A stretch of 64,000 nucleotides of DNA, from contig OZ034969.1 in assembly GCA_964030785.1 (NCBI GenBank), forward strand, positions 1,112,201-1,176,200, in the 5' to 3' direction. The translations under genes were made by a program, and so were the position numbers. The notes beneath the pieces were generated by a model. The model was not told where the DNA came from. It ran no database searches and worked only from the letters and a program-made list of their open reading frames with translations. Position 1 is the first letter of the stretch. Each line of letters opens with the position of its first letter. This DNA comes from Siderastrea siderea. Taxonomy: Eukaryota; Cnidaria; Anthozoa; Scleractinia; Rhizangiidae. Below are positions 58,100-64,000 of the stretch, piece after piece.

Positions 58100-59866
58100 T
58101 CACGCACTTGTTTGATACTCGATACGAAGTATAATTGCGTTGTAACTTTTCCAAATATCATCATTCATATTTAGTTCAAAAGCCAAAATCCCGGACGAAG
58201 GCATTTGGAAAGAATTTAGGTTTATTGTCTGATACCACCCACTTTTTTTTGAGGTAAAATTTCTTGAAGAGCTTAGAGTTCCAGTAAAAAAATTCCGTAA
58301 AGATGTTTTGAGTTTCAAAGATATTTTTTTGTGTCTATGTACAGTGACATGAGAAGAAGAAGAAGTGATTGGACGCGTACAATATATATCAATATTTTTC
58401 AAAATCGCTTCACCTGGCAATGAAATTATTTCGGCGCCATTTAAAACAAAATTTTTGTTCCCTTTTGTCGAATTTAAAAAACCGTTTATGTGGTGAATGG
58501 AAGAGCGTAGTTGGTGCCCGTTTAAAGACAAATCCGTTTCCATTACCATCTTGCCATTTTCAATAACAAAAGCGGTGTCATAGACACTTGGGTCAACATT
58601 TGAAATTGTTTCTTTAACACCATAGACAATTAAATGTCCAATTGTTAATAACGATTGCTTACTGACTGTACCGTGCAGATCGAGATATATAAATTGTGGG
58701 GGTGAGCTACCCCATCTGTGAAAATGGATAACTGTTTTGGTGTACTTCTCGAATGTTTTGGTTGTTTCATCAGAAATTGAAATCGTTGTTCCTTGAGCTG
58801 TTACACTTATCTCATTCATTTCCGGCGGGAACCATTCAACGACCATTGTGTAATACCCCACTGGAAGTTTATATAAGTTAAAACCAAGACGTGAGCGGTA
58901 CTGGAAGGGTGAGCTTTTTTCAAACAAGAGTTTAAGTTGGTAAGCTTTTTTATTAATTTGATGTGGAGAATTGGGAAAATCGACAATACCCAAAACCTCG
59001 ATATTGTTTTCACTCGAAGATTCATCAGTGTCTTCCATCAAGTATCTGAAGGCGTCTCGTTTTTGTCCTGAGTTATTGATCTGAGATTCACGAATTTTTT
59101 GAGTGACAAGATTTCTCAAATCTTTTATTTCCTCTTGCACAAAATCAACATTAACTGCGGATTTTGAATCTCTGTAATCGGTTTGTAAGTTAATAATTTT
59201 ATTGTTATTTAAATTCAAGTTTCCAGTCATATTGTTGGTGCCATCAACTTTGAGAAACTTTTTTTGTGTCATGTCATCAATTCTGTTGTTAACAAACTCG
59301 ACACATGCGGCGTCTCTTTGGTTTGATGGAAGATCAAGATTGATAATTGAATTATTTTTCATATCAATATCAGATCCTTTATCCAGTTTTTTTTCAAGCT
59401 GATTTTCGACATACTTTTTATTAACACAATGGTCTGAATTAACTGGATCTTTCACATTTGTGATGAAATTATTGTTCATGTCAATATGTTGCTCCATTCG
59501 ACCTCCTTCCTTCTTTGACAAGAATATCTCTCTTTGCGATTCATAACTGATAACCTTGTTGAGATTACCATGAACTGGATAATTGTCTTTTGGGACAATG
59601 AGTGACCCTGTCATCGTATCACCTGCTTTTAGCATGAATTGAGATGTATCCACACTTGGAATATTGGCTATCTCTGAATCAAGATAAGATTTTGTAACCA
59701 CGTCATTATTATTAGTTCCCTGTTTTACATTAACCAGTTTTTTGTTTTGCATATCATAATCATTATTAGCATCTAATTTAAATCCAATACCAGGTAAACC
59801 TCTTAAACCTATTTTACTTAGTCCTTGAGAATCATCATGATTAAGAATACCGTTTGTATAACTCAT
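58100..59866 (-). CDS. Fibre-like attachment protein
   Basis: 588 residues. The N-terminal half consists of stalk-like repeats: a line of the type DMNNNFITNV, DMKNNSIINL or LNLNNNKIINL followed by a D.VNK.YV-type segment (SDHCVNKKYVENQL), with MTGSLIVP and MTGNLNL in between. This alternation is known from trimeric fibres of phages and other viruses. The C-terminal half is beta-rich without repeats and could be a receptor-binding or jelly-roll head. A GIGFKLD segment lies near the N-terminus, where fibres dock on the capsid vertex. A late motif (59867-59882) directly precedes the ATG and overlaps the stop of the A32 gene. Receptor unknown. Confidence 0.6.
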   Translation of the reverse strand: MSYTNGILNHDDSQGLSKIGLRGLPGIGFKLDANNDYDMQNKKLVNVKQGTNNNDVVTKSYLDSEIANIPSVDTSQFMLKAGDTMTGSLIVPKDNYPVHGNLNKVISYESQREIFLSKKEGGRMEQHIDMNNNFITNVKDPVNSDHCVNKKYVENQLEKKLDKGSDIDMKNNSIINLDLPSNQRDAACVEFVNNRIDDMTQKKFLKVDGTNNMTGNLNLNNNKIINLQTDYRDSKSAVNVDFVQEEIKDLRNLVTQKIRESQINNSGQKRDAFRYLMEDTDESSSENNIEVLGIVDFPNSPHQINKKAYQLKLLFEKSSPFQYRSRLGFNLYKLPVGYYTMVVEWFPPEMNEISVTAQGTTISISDETTKTFEKYTKTVIHFHRWGSSPPQFIYLDLHGTVSKQSLLTIGHLIVYGVKETISNVDPSVYDTAFVIENGKMVMETDLSLNGHQLRSSIHHINGFLNSTKGNKNFVLNGAEIISLPGEAILKNIDIYCTRPITSSSSHVTVHRHKKISLKLKTSLRNFFTGTLSSSRNFTSKKSGWYQTINLNSFQMPSSGILAFELNMNDDIWKSYNAIILRIEYQTSA

Positions 59867-59882
59867 ATAATATTAGTTTAGA
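59867..59882 (-). promoter_or_regulatory. Late-type motif before the fibre-like gene
   Basis: TCTAAACTAATATTAT on the minus strand, ending directly at the ATG. The TAA of the A32 ATPase gene lies inside it. Confidence 0.6.
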
Positions 59883-60519
59883 TTTTTTCGTCGAAATTTC
59901 GGGCTACCTTTTTTTTGACCTTATCAACATACAAAAAACTATATGGATCCTTAGTAGCTTTCTGATAATCTGATTTATTTATGTTCAGTTCTCGGCAAAT
60001 CATGGATTGCTCGTTTATAGAAGGAAAATCAAAAACACAAAAATGTGAACTATTCAGTCTTATTGTTTTATCGGTTCCGTAATAGCTTTGACTCAAATAT
60101 ATACAACAACAATTTTTATTTCTTGAATTGGTGAAGTAGTCTCGTATCCGTTCGTCATTTTTCTTACCTGTATTCAAATAGTCATCAAATATGATTAATT
60201 TTTGGTTTTCATCAGACAAATCTGTGAGAGGGATGATTTCATCGTTACTTGCTTCTATCACGTCATAACCGACATCTTTTGATATTGGTTCAAGAAATTT
60301 CAGCAGATGCTTATATTTGCTTTGGGAGAGATTTCGAGCATAAAGGTATATCTTGTCAAAGTATAAGAGTCTGTAGATCATATCCAGCAGAAGGTTTGTT
60401 TTACTACCACCAGATGGAGCACAAATAAGCATCCTAAAACATCGGTTTGGCATGAAACTCTTTAATTGAACAAAATCGTCATTGTCATCATCTTGGATGT
60501 CGTAATTTTGAATCTTCAT
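59878..60519 (-). CDS. A32-type packaging ATPase
   Basis: 213 residues, the short form typical of Polintons and adintoviruses. A P-loop-like LICAPSGGSKTNLLLDM is at about 31-47, Walker B LIIFDDYL at about 109-116, and the A32 signature SRNKNCCCIYLSQSYYGTDK then TIRLNSS is near 150-175. Such FtsK/HerA-superfamily enzymes drive viral DNA into the capsid. The P-loop is unusual: the expected G-K-T is S-K-T (GGSKT). The gene is divergently transcribed from the PPxY-protein gene across a 128-bp intergenic region, and its stop codon overlaps the promoter motif of the fibre-like gene. Confidence 0.85.
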   Translation of the reverse strand: MKIQNYDIQDDDNDDFVQLKSFMPNRCFRMLICAPSGGSKTNLLLDMIYRLLYFDKIYLYARNLSQSKYKHLLKFLEPISKDVGYDVIEASNDEIIPLTDLSDENQKLIIFDDYLNTGKKNDERIRDYFTNSRNKNCCCIYLSQSYYGTDKTIRLNSSHFCVFDFPSINEQSMICRELNINKSDYQKATKDPYSFLYVDKVKKKVARNFDEKI

Positions 60520-60647
60520 ATGATATTATGTTATACAATTTTATTGCATAGCGACACGCTATGCGACACGCTATGCGAGCGTTTTTATATATGATAACCC
60601 TAATTTTTCCGAACAAAATACGAAATTTTATGTAAACAAATGATATA
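60520..60647. promoter_or_regulatory. Divergent promoter region with short palindromes
   Basis: The 128-bp gap between divergent genes contains GCATAGCG-ACA-CGCTATGC (60546-60564), repeated in part as GACACGCTATGCGAGCG. The plus-strand side ends TGTAAACAAATGATATA just before the ATG at 60648, a variant of the late motif. Confidence 0.5.
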
Positions 60648-61652
60648 ATGAGTTTACTCAAATGGAAAGAAATGGCTGAGAAACGATCCGAGCTTGGTAA
60701 AAAGATTAACACAGTAAGAGATACAATAAAACAAAAAAAGATATCTGATCAAATGGGTGAAGTCGAGGCAGAGAAACTTTTCAAACCTATAACATCTGAG
60801 TTAAAGGAACTTACAGCCCCAAAAGCACCGTTGAGAAGATTGGTAAAGAAAAAGCGACCTGTTCCAGATTATGGAATAGCTATTGATGATGAAGTGCCTG
60901 ATTATGGATTGGACGATTTGTTTGATCAACCTGTTCTACCACAAAATGACAAACAATTGGTTCCAAAACCTCCATCTTATGAAGATGTCCTTGAGGATTT
61001 AGCATCAGGTAAAAAACAAATGTATATAGATCCAGAATACATGTATGAACCAGAAGATCTTCCACCTGAATACGAAGAAGAAGAAGTACCAGATTACGAA
61101 ATTCTTGAAGAGGATAGAATAAATCAAGCTTTAGATGAACTTCAAATTCCTAACTATGATGATATTGAATTACAACTTCAGCAAGAAGATATGAATGACA
61201 AAAAGAGGAAATCTTATCTTACCAAAACCCTTAAAAAGGCTAAAGAGAAACGGCAACAACTAAATGGTTATTGGAGTGATATCACTAAAAAATTAAATAG
61301 GGGTTTAATGACTGAAGCTGAGGCTCAATATCGAAGAAAAATTCTTCAAGATACAAGAAAGGTTCTGACTGATTATATGAATTACCATCAACAAAAACTC
61401 CAAAAACTCAAATCTATTAAAGGATCTGGTTTGAAGAAAAAAACAAAAAGAGGTGGACAGGTAATGTTTTTCAATAATCCGACAGAAATGATGAAAAAAC
61501 TGGAACTGATTATCGGATCAAAGGTTGCTGGTAACAATAGCATCGAACTACGGAATACAGGCGTCGCTCTTCTCGACATCTTGTTGAGAAATTCAATACT
61601 CAATAAGCCACAATACAACAAAATATACAAAAACTATTTTAGTCTAAACTAA
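60648..61652 (+). CDS. Acidic PPxY-containing virion-type protein
   Basis: 334 residues with no enzymatic domain. The N-terminus is a charged helix. The middle is acidic with PPSYEDVL near residue 108 and LPPEYEEE near 138, both fitting the PPxY pattern that recruits NEDD4-type ubiquitin ligases; repeats of the form VPDYG or VPDYE occur at three places. The C-terminal third is a basic helical region (KKTLKKAKEKRQQ type) with GSGLKKKTKRGGQ, followed by a compact helical end. The position between ATPase and penton genes and the GSGLKKK word suggest a capsid-internal or membrane-interacting protein comparable to adenoviral pVI (inference). Confidence 0.55.
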   Translation: MSLLKWKEMAEKRSELGKKINTVRDTIKQKKISDQMGEVEAEKLFKPITSELKELTAPKAPLRRLVKKKRPVPDYGIAIDDEVPDYGLDDLFDQPVLPQNDKQLVPKPPSYEDVLEDLASGKKQMYIDPEYMYEPEDLPPEYEEEEVPDYEILEEDRINQALDELQIPNYDDIELQLQQEDMNDKKRKSYLTKTLKKAKEKRQQLNGYWSDITKKLNRGLMTEAEAQYRRKILQDTRKVLTDYMNYHQQKLQKLKSIKGSGLKKKTKRGGQVMFFNNPTEMMKKLELIIGSKVAGNNSIELRNTGVALLDILLRNSILNKPQYNKIYKNYFSLN

Positions 61653-61660
61653 TCATATAA
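61643..61660 (+). promoter_or_regulatory. Late-type motif before the penton-like gene
   Basis: TCTAAACTAATCATATAA, ending directly at the ATG at 61661 and overlapping the stop codon of the preceding gene (61650-61652). Confidence 0.65.
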
Positions 61661-62422
61661 ATGAATAGACAACTTGTATTATCCAGTCATACAGTAAAAA
61701 ACCAAAATGGTAATAAACCATCGGATTTCACAATCAAATACAGTAATCCGGTAATACTAGATTCAAACAGACAATATGAAATCGGCCTAGACCGAATCAT
61801 TTCGATGTCATTTACTTGGTTTAATGTGACAAGTGAACTTGATAATCAGAAAATAAGATATTCGTCTGATAGTGGTACTAATTGGACGGAAATTATATTC
61901 AACCCAGGAGTATGGAATTACATTGATTTTGACAATTTAATCAAAGAAAAAACAAAAACAGGAACCTCATCAAACCCTCAATATCCAATCACTCTGGAGT
62001 TTAACGATACTGTATTCAGGGCAATAATAACACTAGCCTCAAATTACAGATTAGATCTTACTCAAAGTAATTTTAATGATCTTATTGGTTTCAATAAAAA
62101 GATTCTAACAAGTAGTGTAAATGTTGGAGATTACATTCCTAATCTCTCACAAGACAGAGAAATATTGAATATTCATTGTGATTTGATAAGTGATAGTCTT
62201 GTCGATGGTGAAGAGTCAGATATTATATATAGTTTCAGTACTAGTACTTTGACACCGAGTTATAGTTTCACACAAGAGCCAAGACGAGTTCAGTACAACC
62301 CGTGTAATAAAAATACAATTAATAAAATTCGGATTTATATAACAGATGGTAAGAGGAGAATCATCGATCTTAATCATAGTGACACTTCATTCAGTTTGAT
62401 TTTAAGAGAGAAGAGAGATTAA
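61661..62422 (+). CDS. Penton-like minor capsid protein
   Basis: 253 residues, the usual length of Polinton/adintovirus minor capsid (single jelly-roll, penton) proteins. Visible pattern: SSHTVKNQNGNKPSDFTIKY, LDSNRQYEIGLDRI, FNPGVWNYIDFDNLI, LIGFNKKIL, ILNIHCDLISDSLVDG and a final TINKIRIYITDGKRRIIDLN before FSLILRE. This succession of beta strands with GVW.Y.DF, L.GF and I...CDL is the family layout. It would form the vertex capsomers next to the double-jelly-roll shell. It is flanked by the PPxY protein upstream and the small basic protein downstream, each separated by under 20 bp. Confidence 0.75.
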   Translation: MNRQLVLSSHTVKNQNGNKPSDFTIKYSNPVILDSNRQYEIGLDRIISMSFTWFNVTSELDNQKIRYSSDSGTNWTEIIFNPGVWNYIDFDNLIKEKTKTGTSSNPQYPITLEFNDTVFRAIITLASNYRLDLTQSNFNDLIGFNKKILTSSVNVGDYIPNLSQDREILNIHCDLISDSLVDGEESDIIYSFSTSTLTPSYSFTQEPRRVQYNPCNKNTINKIRIYITDGKRRIIDLNHSDTSFSLILREKRD

Positions 62423-62440
62423 TCTAACTAATAGTTATAT
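62423..62440 (+). promoter_or_regulatory. Late-type motif before the small basic gene
   Basis: TCTAACTAATAGTTATAT, between the stop at 62420-62422 and the ATG at 62441. Confidence 0.6.
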
Positions 62441-62791
62441 ATGTCGTCGTATGAATACAAGCGAATTTATCACCCGAAACTAGGTCGTTTTGTGTATAAG
62501 CATAAAGGATCTGGGATTATTGTTGATAACATATTCAAACCAGTTGGAAGGGTGTTAAGTAAAGTTCCAGAAATGGTTTTAAAACCTTTTGCCAAAAAAG
62601 CACTAGAATCTGGTATTTCACATGCTGGAGACAAACTGGGAAAAAAAGCAGCTGAAAAAAGCGGAGAGCTTATTATGAGAAAATTACATGGTTCAACTAA
62701 ACAATCAATGAAACCAACCAAACCTACTAAACCAAAACAAGAAGACTACAACATGATTCTGAATAGACTTATATCTGGTACTGGTTATTAA
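62441..62791 (+). CDS. Small basic core-like protein
   Basis: 116 residues, strongly basic, with an N-terminal YHPKLGRFVYKHKGSGIIVD, an amphipathic helix around VGRVLSKVPEMVLKPFAKKA, and a GDKLGKKAAEKSGELI segment followed by a lysine/proline/threonine linker. Size, charge and position immediately before the major capsid gene resemble the pX/pVI-like DNA-binding or membrane-lytic proteins of adenovirus-related elements. Function is inferred from context. Confidence 0.5.
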   Translation: MSSYEYKRIYHPKLGRFVYKHKGSGIIVDNIFKPVGRVLSKVPEMVLKPFAKKALESGISHAGDKLGKKAAEKSGELIMRKLHGSTKQSMKPTKPTKPKQEDYNMILNRLISGTGY

Positions 62792-62804
62792 AAAGTGAAT
62801 TTTA

Positions 62805-62822
62805 TCTAAACTACTCATATAA
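62805..62822 (+). promoter_or_regulatory. Late-type motif before the major capsid gene
   Basis: TCTAAACTACTCATATAA, ending directly at the ATG at 62823. Confidence 0.65.
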
Positions 62823-64000
62823 ATGAGTTTCAGAACAAATGAAAATCTACAACGATATGAATACGTTCGTTTCCATTTGGATAATGTCATTGAGCAACCT
62901 GCTAACAATCAAAGCCAGAAAAAGACAGGTTACAGATTCACAATTAACGATAGGTCGACTATGTTCGATTTTTTTAATGGGTATTTCGAAGTAACTAAAG
63001 AGCTTCAAAAAAGGGCAGATGGTGTTGGATATGCTCAAGCGGATCGCATCACTATGATAAACGGATCTCACAGTCTAATCAGACATATGGTTATTAAATC
63101 GTCTGGTAAAATAGTATACGAGAGTGATAATTTGCATCGAATAACGAATGTCAAAAATCTCCTTGAATACAGTGATGATTTTAGTAGATCTGTTGGGAAG
63201 AATTCGTTCTGGTATCTTGATACTGATGGAACATCAGCAGCTACTAATACAGGTTTCGAAGCCCGTCGCATTTTAACCCAGGCTCATCAGAATAACGGCG
63301 GTGGAGGAGCTAAGAGTATTAACGAAATGATTCCCTTAAACAGATACAGCTTTTTTCAAGAGCTAGAAAGAAAAATGTTGCCTCCGATGCAGCTCACAAT
63401 TGAACTTACATTTAACGAAGACAGTGAACTGATTCACATGGCAAATGGCACAGACGGTGGTCGTGTTGTAGTAAAGAGATTGTATCTTTGGCTCCCTAGA
63501 TTAATCCCAAAAGACAGCATGTATAGTAATTTCGTTTCAGAGTTTCTTAAGCCAACAACCTGGACATATATGCGAGATCTCTACAATCAGTCAGCAAATA
63601 CCAGAGCTATTCAGAATATGTTTCAAATCAGCCCGGCTATCGATGACGTTAAACATGTTTTTATATATCTCCAGAGGACAGACGCACCAAATGCTGATGA
63701 AGCAGAGAGGAGTCCGTATTTGTTTGACACTTTCAAGTTGAATGCAGCTGACGCTAATAGCTCTCTCTCGAGTTGTCGTTTAGAGTATGGAAACAATACA
63801 TTTTACCCAGAGCTCGAATATGATAGTGACTCTAAAATACGGATATTTAATGATCTCATGTCATATGCATTTCGTAAGAACGATTACAATTCAGGAACAC
63901 AGCTTAATGTATCCAATTTCACTAGTTTGTATGGATTATTGTATTTCGATTTGTCATATCAGAAAGAGGTAGTGACGAGAGATCCTAAACAGTTGATTCT
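62823..64000 (+). CDS. Major capsid protein (double jelly-roll), cut by window end
   Basis: Open frame of 392 codons from ATG 62823 to the end of the window with no stop. The N-terminal part YRFTINDRSTMFDFFNGYFE and ADRITMINGSHSLIRHM has the layout of Polinton/adintovirus major capsid proteins (short N-terminus, F...NGY, then an I..INN-like segment). Later parts include SINEMIPLNRYSFFQELERK, LPPMQLTIELTF and GLLYFDLSYQKEV, which in the family lie in the second jelly roll before the C-terminus. Expected to form trimeric capsomers of an icosahedral shell. It is preceded by a late motif. The C-terminal part lies outside the window. Confidence 0.8.
   Translation, partial: MSFRTNENLQRYEYVRFHLDNVIEQPANNQSQKKTGYRFTINDRSTMFDFFNGYFEVTKELQKRADGVGYAQADRITMINGSHSLIRHMVIKSSGKIVYESDNLHRITNVKNLLEYSDDFSRSVGKNSFWYLDTDGTSAATNTGFEARRILTQAHQNNGGGGAKSINEMIPLNRYSFFQELERKMLPPMQLTIELTFNEDSELIHMANGTDGGRVVVKRLYLWLPRLIPKDSMYSNFVSEFLKPTTWTYMRDLYNQSANTRAIQNMFQISPAIDDVKHVFIYLQRTDAPNADEAERSPYLFDTFKLNAADANSSLSSCRLEYGNNTFYPELEYDSDSKIRIFNDLMSYAFRKNDYNSGTQLNVSNFTSLYGLLYFDLSYQKEVVTRDPKQLI

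Larger units (their letters stand above)
55941..64000. mobile_element. Polinton/adintovirus-like integrated DNA virus (left part)
   Basis: A compact block of intronless genes on both strands with intergenic gaps from zero to about 280 bp, quite unlike the gene-poor DNA to its left. It includes the packaging and capsid core of the Polinton-adintovirus lineage: A32 ATPase, penton-like protein and double-jelly-roll major capsid protein, plus a VLTF3-like factor and fibre-like protein. Frames are uninterrupted, so integration looks recent or the copy is maintained. The right end is outside the window; polymerase B, retrovirus-type integrase and adenoviral-type protease are not seen within it. Confidence 0.8.

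Noticed and set aside
59202..59402. Plus-strand frame inside the fibre-like gene
   Set aside because: Antisense shadow of the repeat-rich minus-strand protein.

Overview
The window is animal nuclear DNA, most likely from an anthozoan cnidarian (coral or sea anemone). The evidence is AT-rich intergenic DNA, spliced fibrinogen-domain lectin genes with GT-AG introns, many inverted-repeat DNA transposons with TTAA or TA targets, decayed LINE and SINE copies, and a Polinton/adintovirus-like DNA virus in the last 8 kb. The genus cannot be fixed from sequence alone. Most short reading frames are chance frames inside repeats.

Layout. 0-8.6 kb: foldback elements, a nested 'ACGCGT' element (2092-3426), a decayed Tc1/IS630 transposon with TA target duplication (3747-5841) and a 1.55-kb TTAA foldback element (7092-8639). 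8.8-24.5 kb: one secreted fibrinogen-like gene on the minus strand; its 13.3-kb intron holds a giant nested foldback element (10582-19889, with 13239-17574 inside) and a second element with a 9-bp target duplication (19937-21381). 25.6-33.7 kb: an 8.1-kb TTAA-flanked element carrying an intact 1593-codon frame with FEN1/XPG-type nuclease motifs and a CXC-like tail. 33.7-44 kb: gene-poor DNA with LINE debris, a tRNA-derived SINE and a pogo-like MITE. 44.1-46.7 kb: a compact paralogue of the fibrinogen gene. 47-54.6 kb: a LINE scrap, then a long decayed transposase-like gene on the minus strand interrupted by a 1.7-kb transposon that itself carries an RFX-like winged-helix frame. 55.4-56.0 kb: a two-exon host-like gene that runs into the terminal hairpin of the viral element.

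The viral element (about 55.94 kb to beyond the window end) is compact and looks intact. It encodes a VLTF3-like late transcription factor, a two-TM protein, a 40-residue basic peptide, a repeat-stalk fibre-like protein, an A32-type packaging ATPase, a PPxY-containing protein, a penton-like minor capsid protein, a small basic core-like protein and the double-jelly-roll major capsid protein (open at the window end). Five genes, at least three of them virion genes, share a TCTAA(A)CTA-type motif that starts 16-18 nt before the ATG and abuts or overlaps the upstream stop codon. The VLTF3-like gene instead lies behind four CAGCTG-palindrome/CRE units and a TATA box. This suggests early (host-factor-driven) and late (virus-factor-driven) expression classes. 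Polymerase B, integrase and protease are not in the window and would have to lie beyond 64000 if present.
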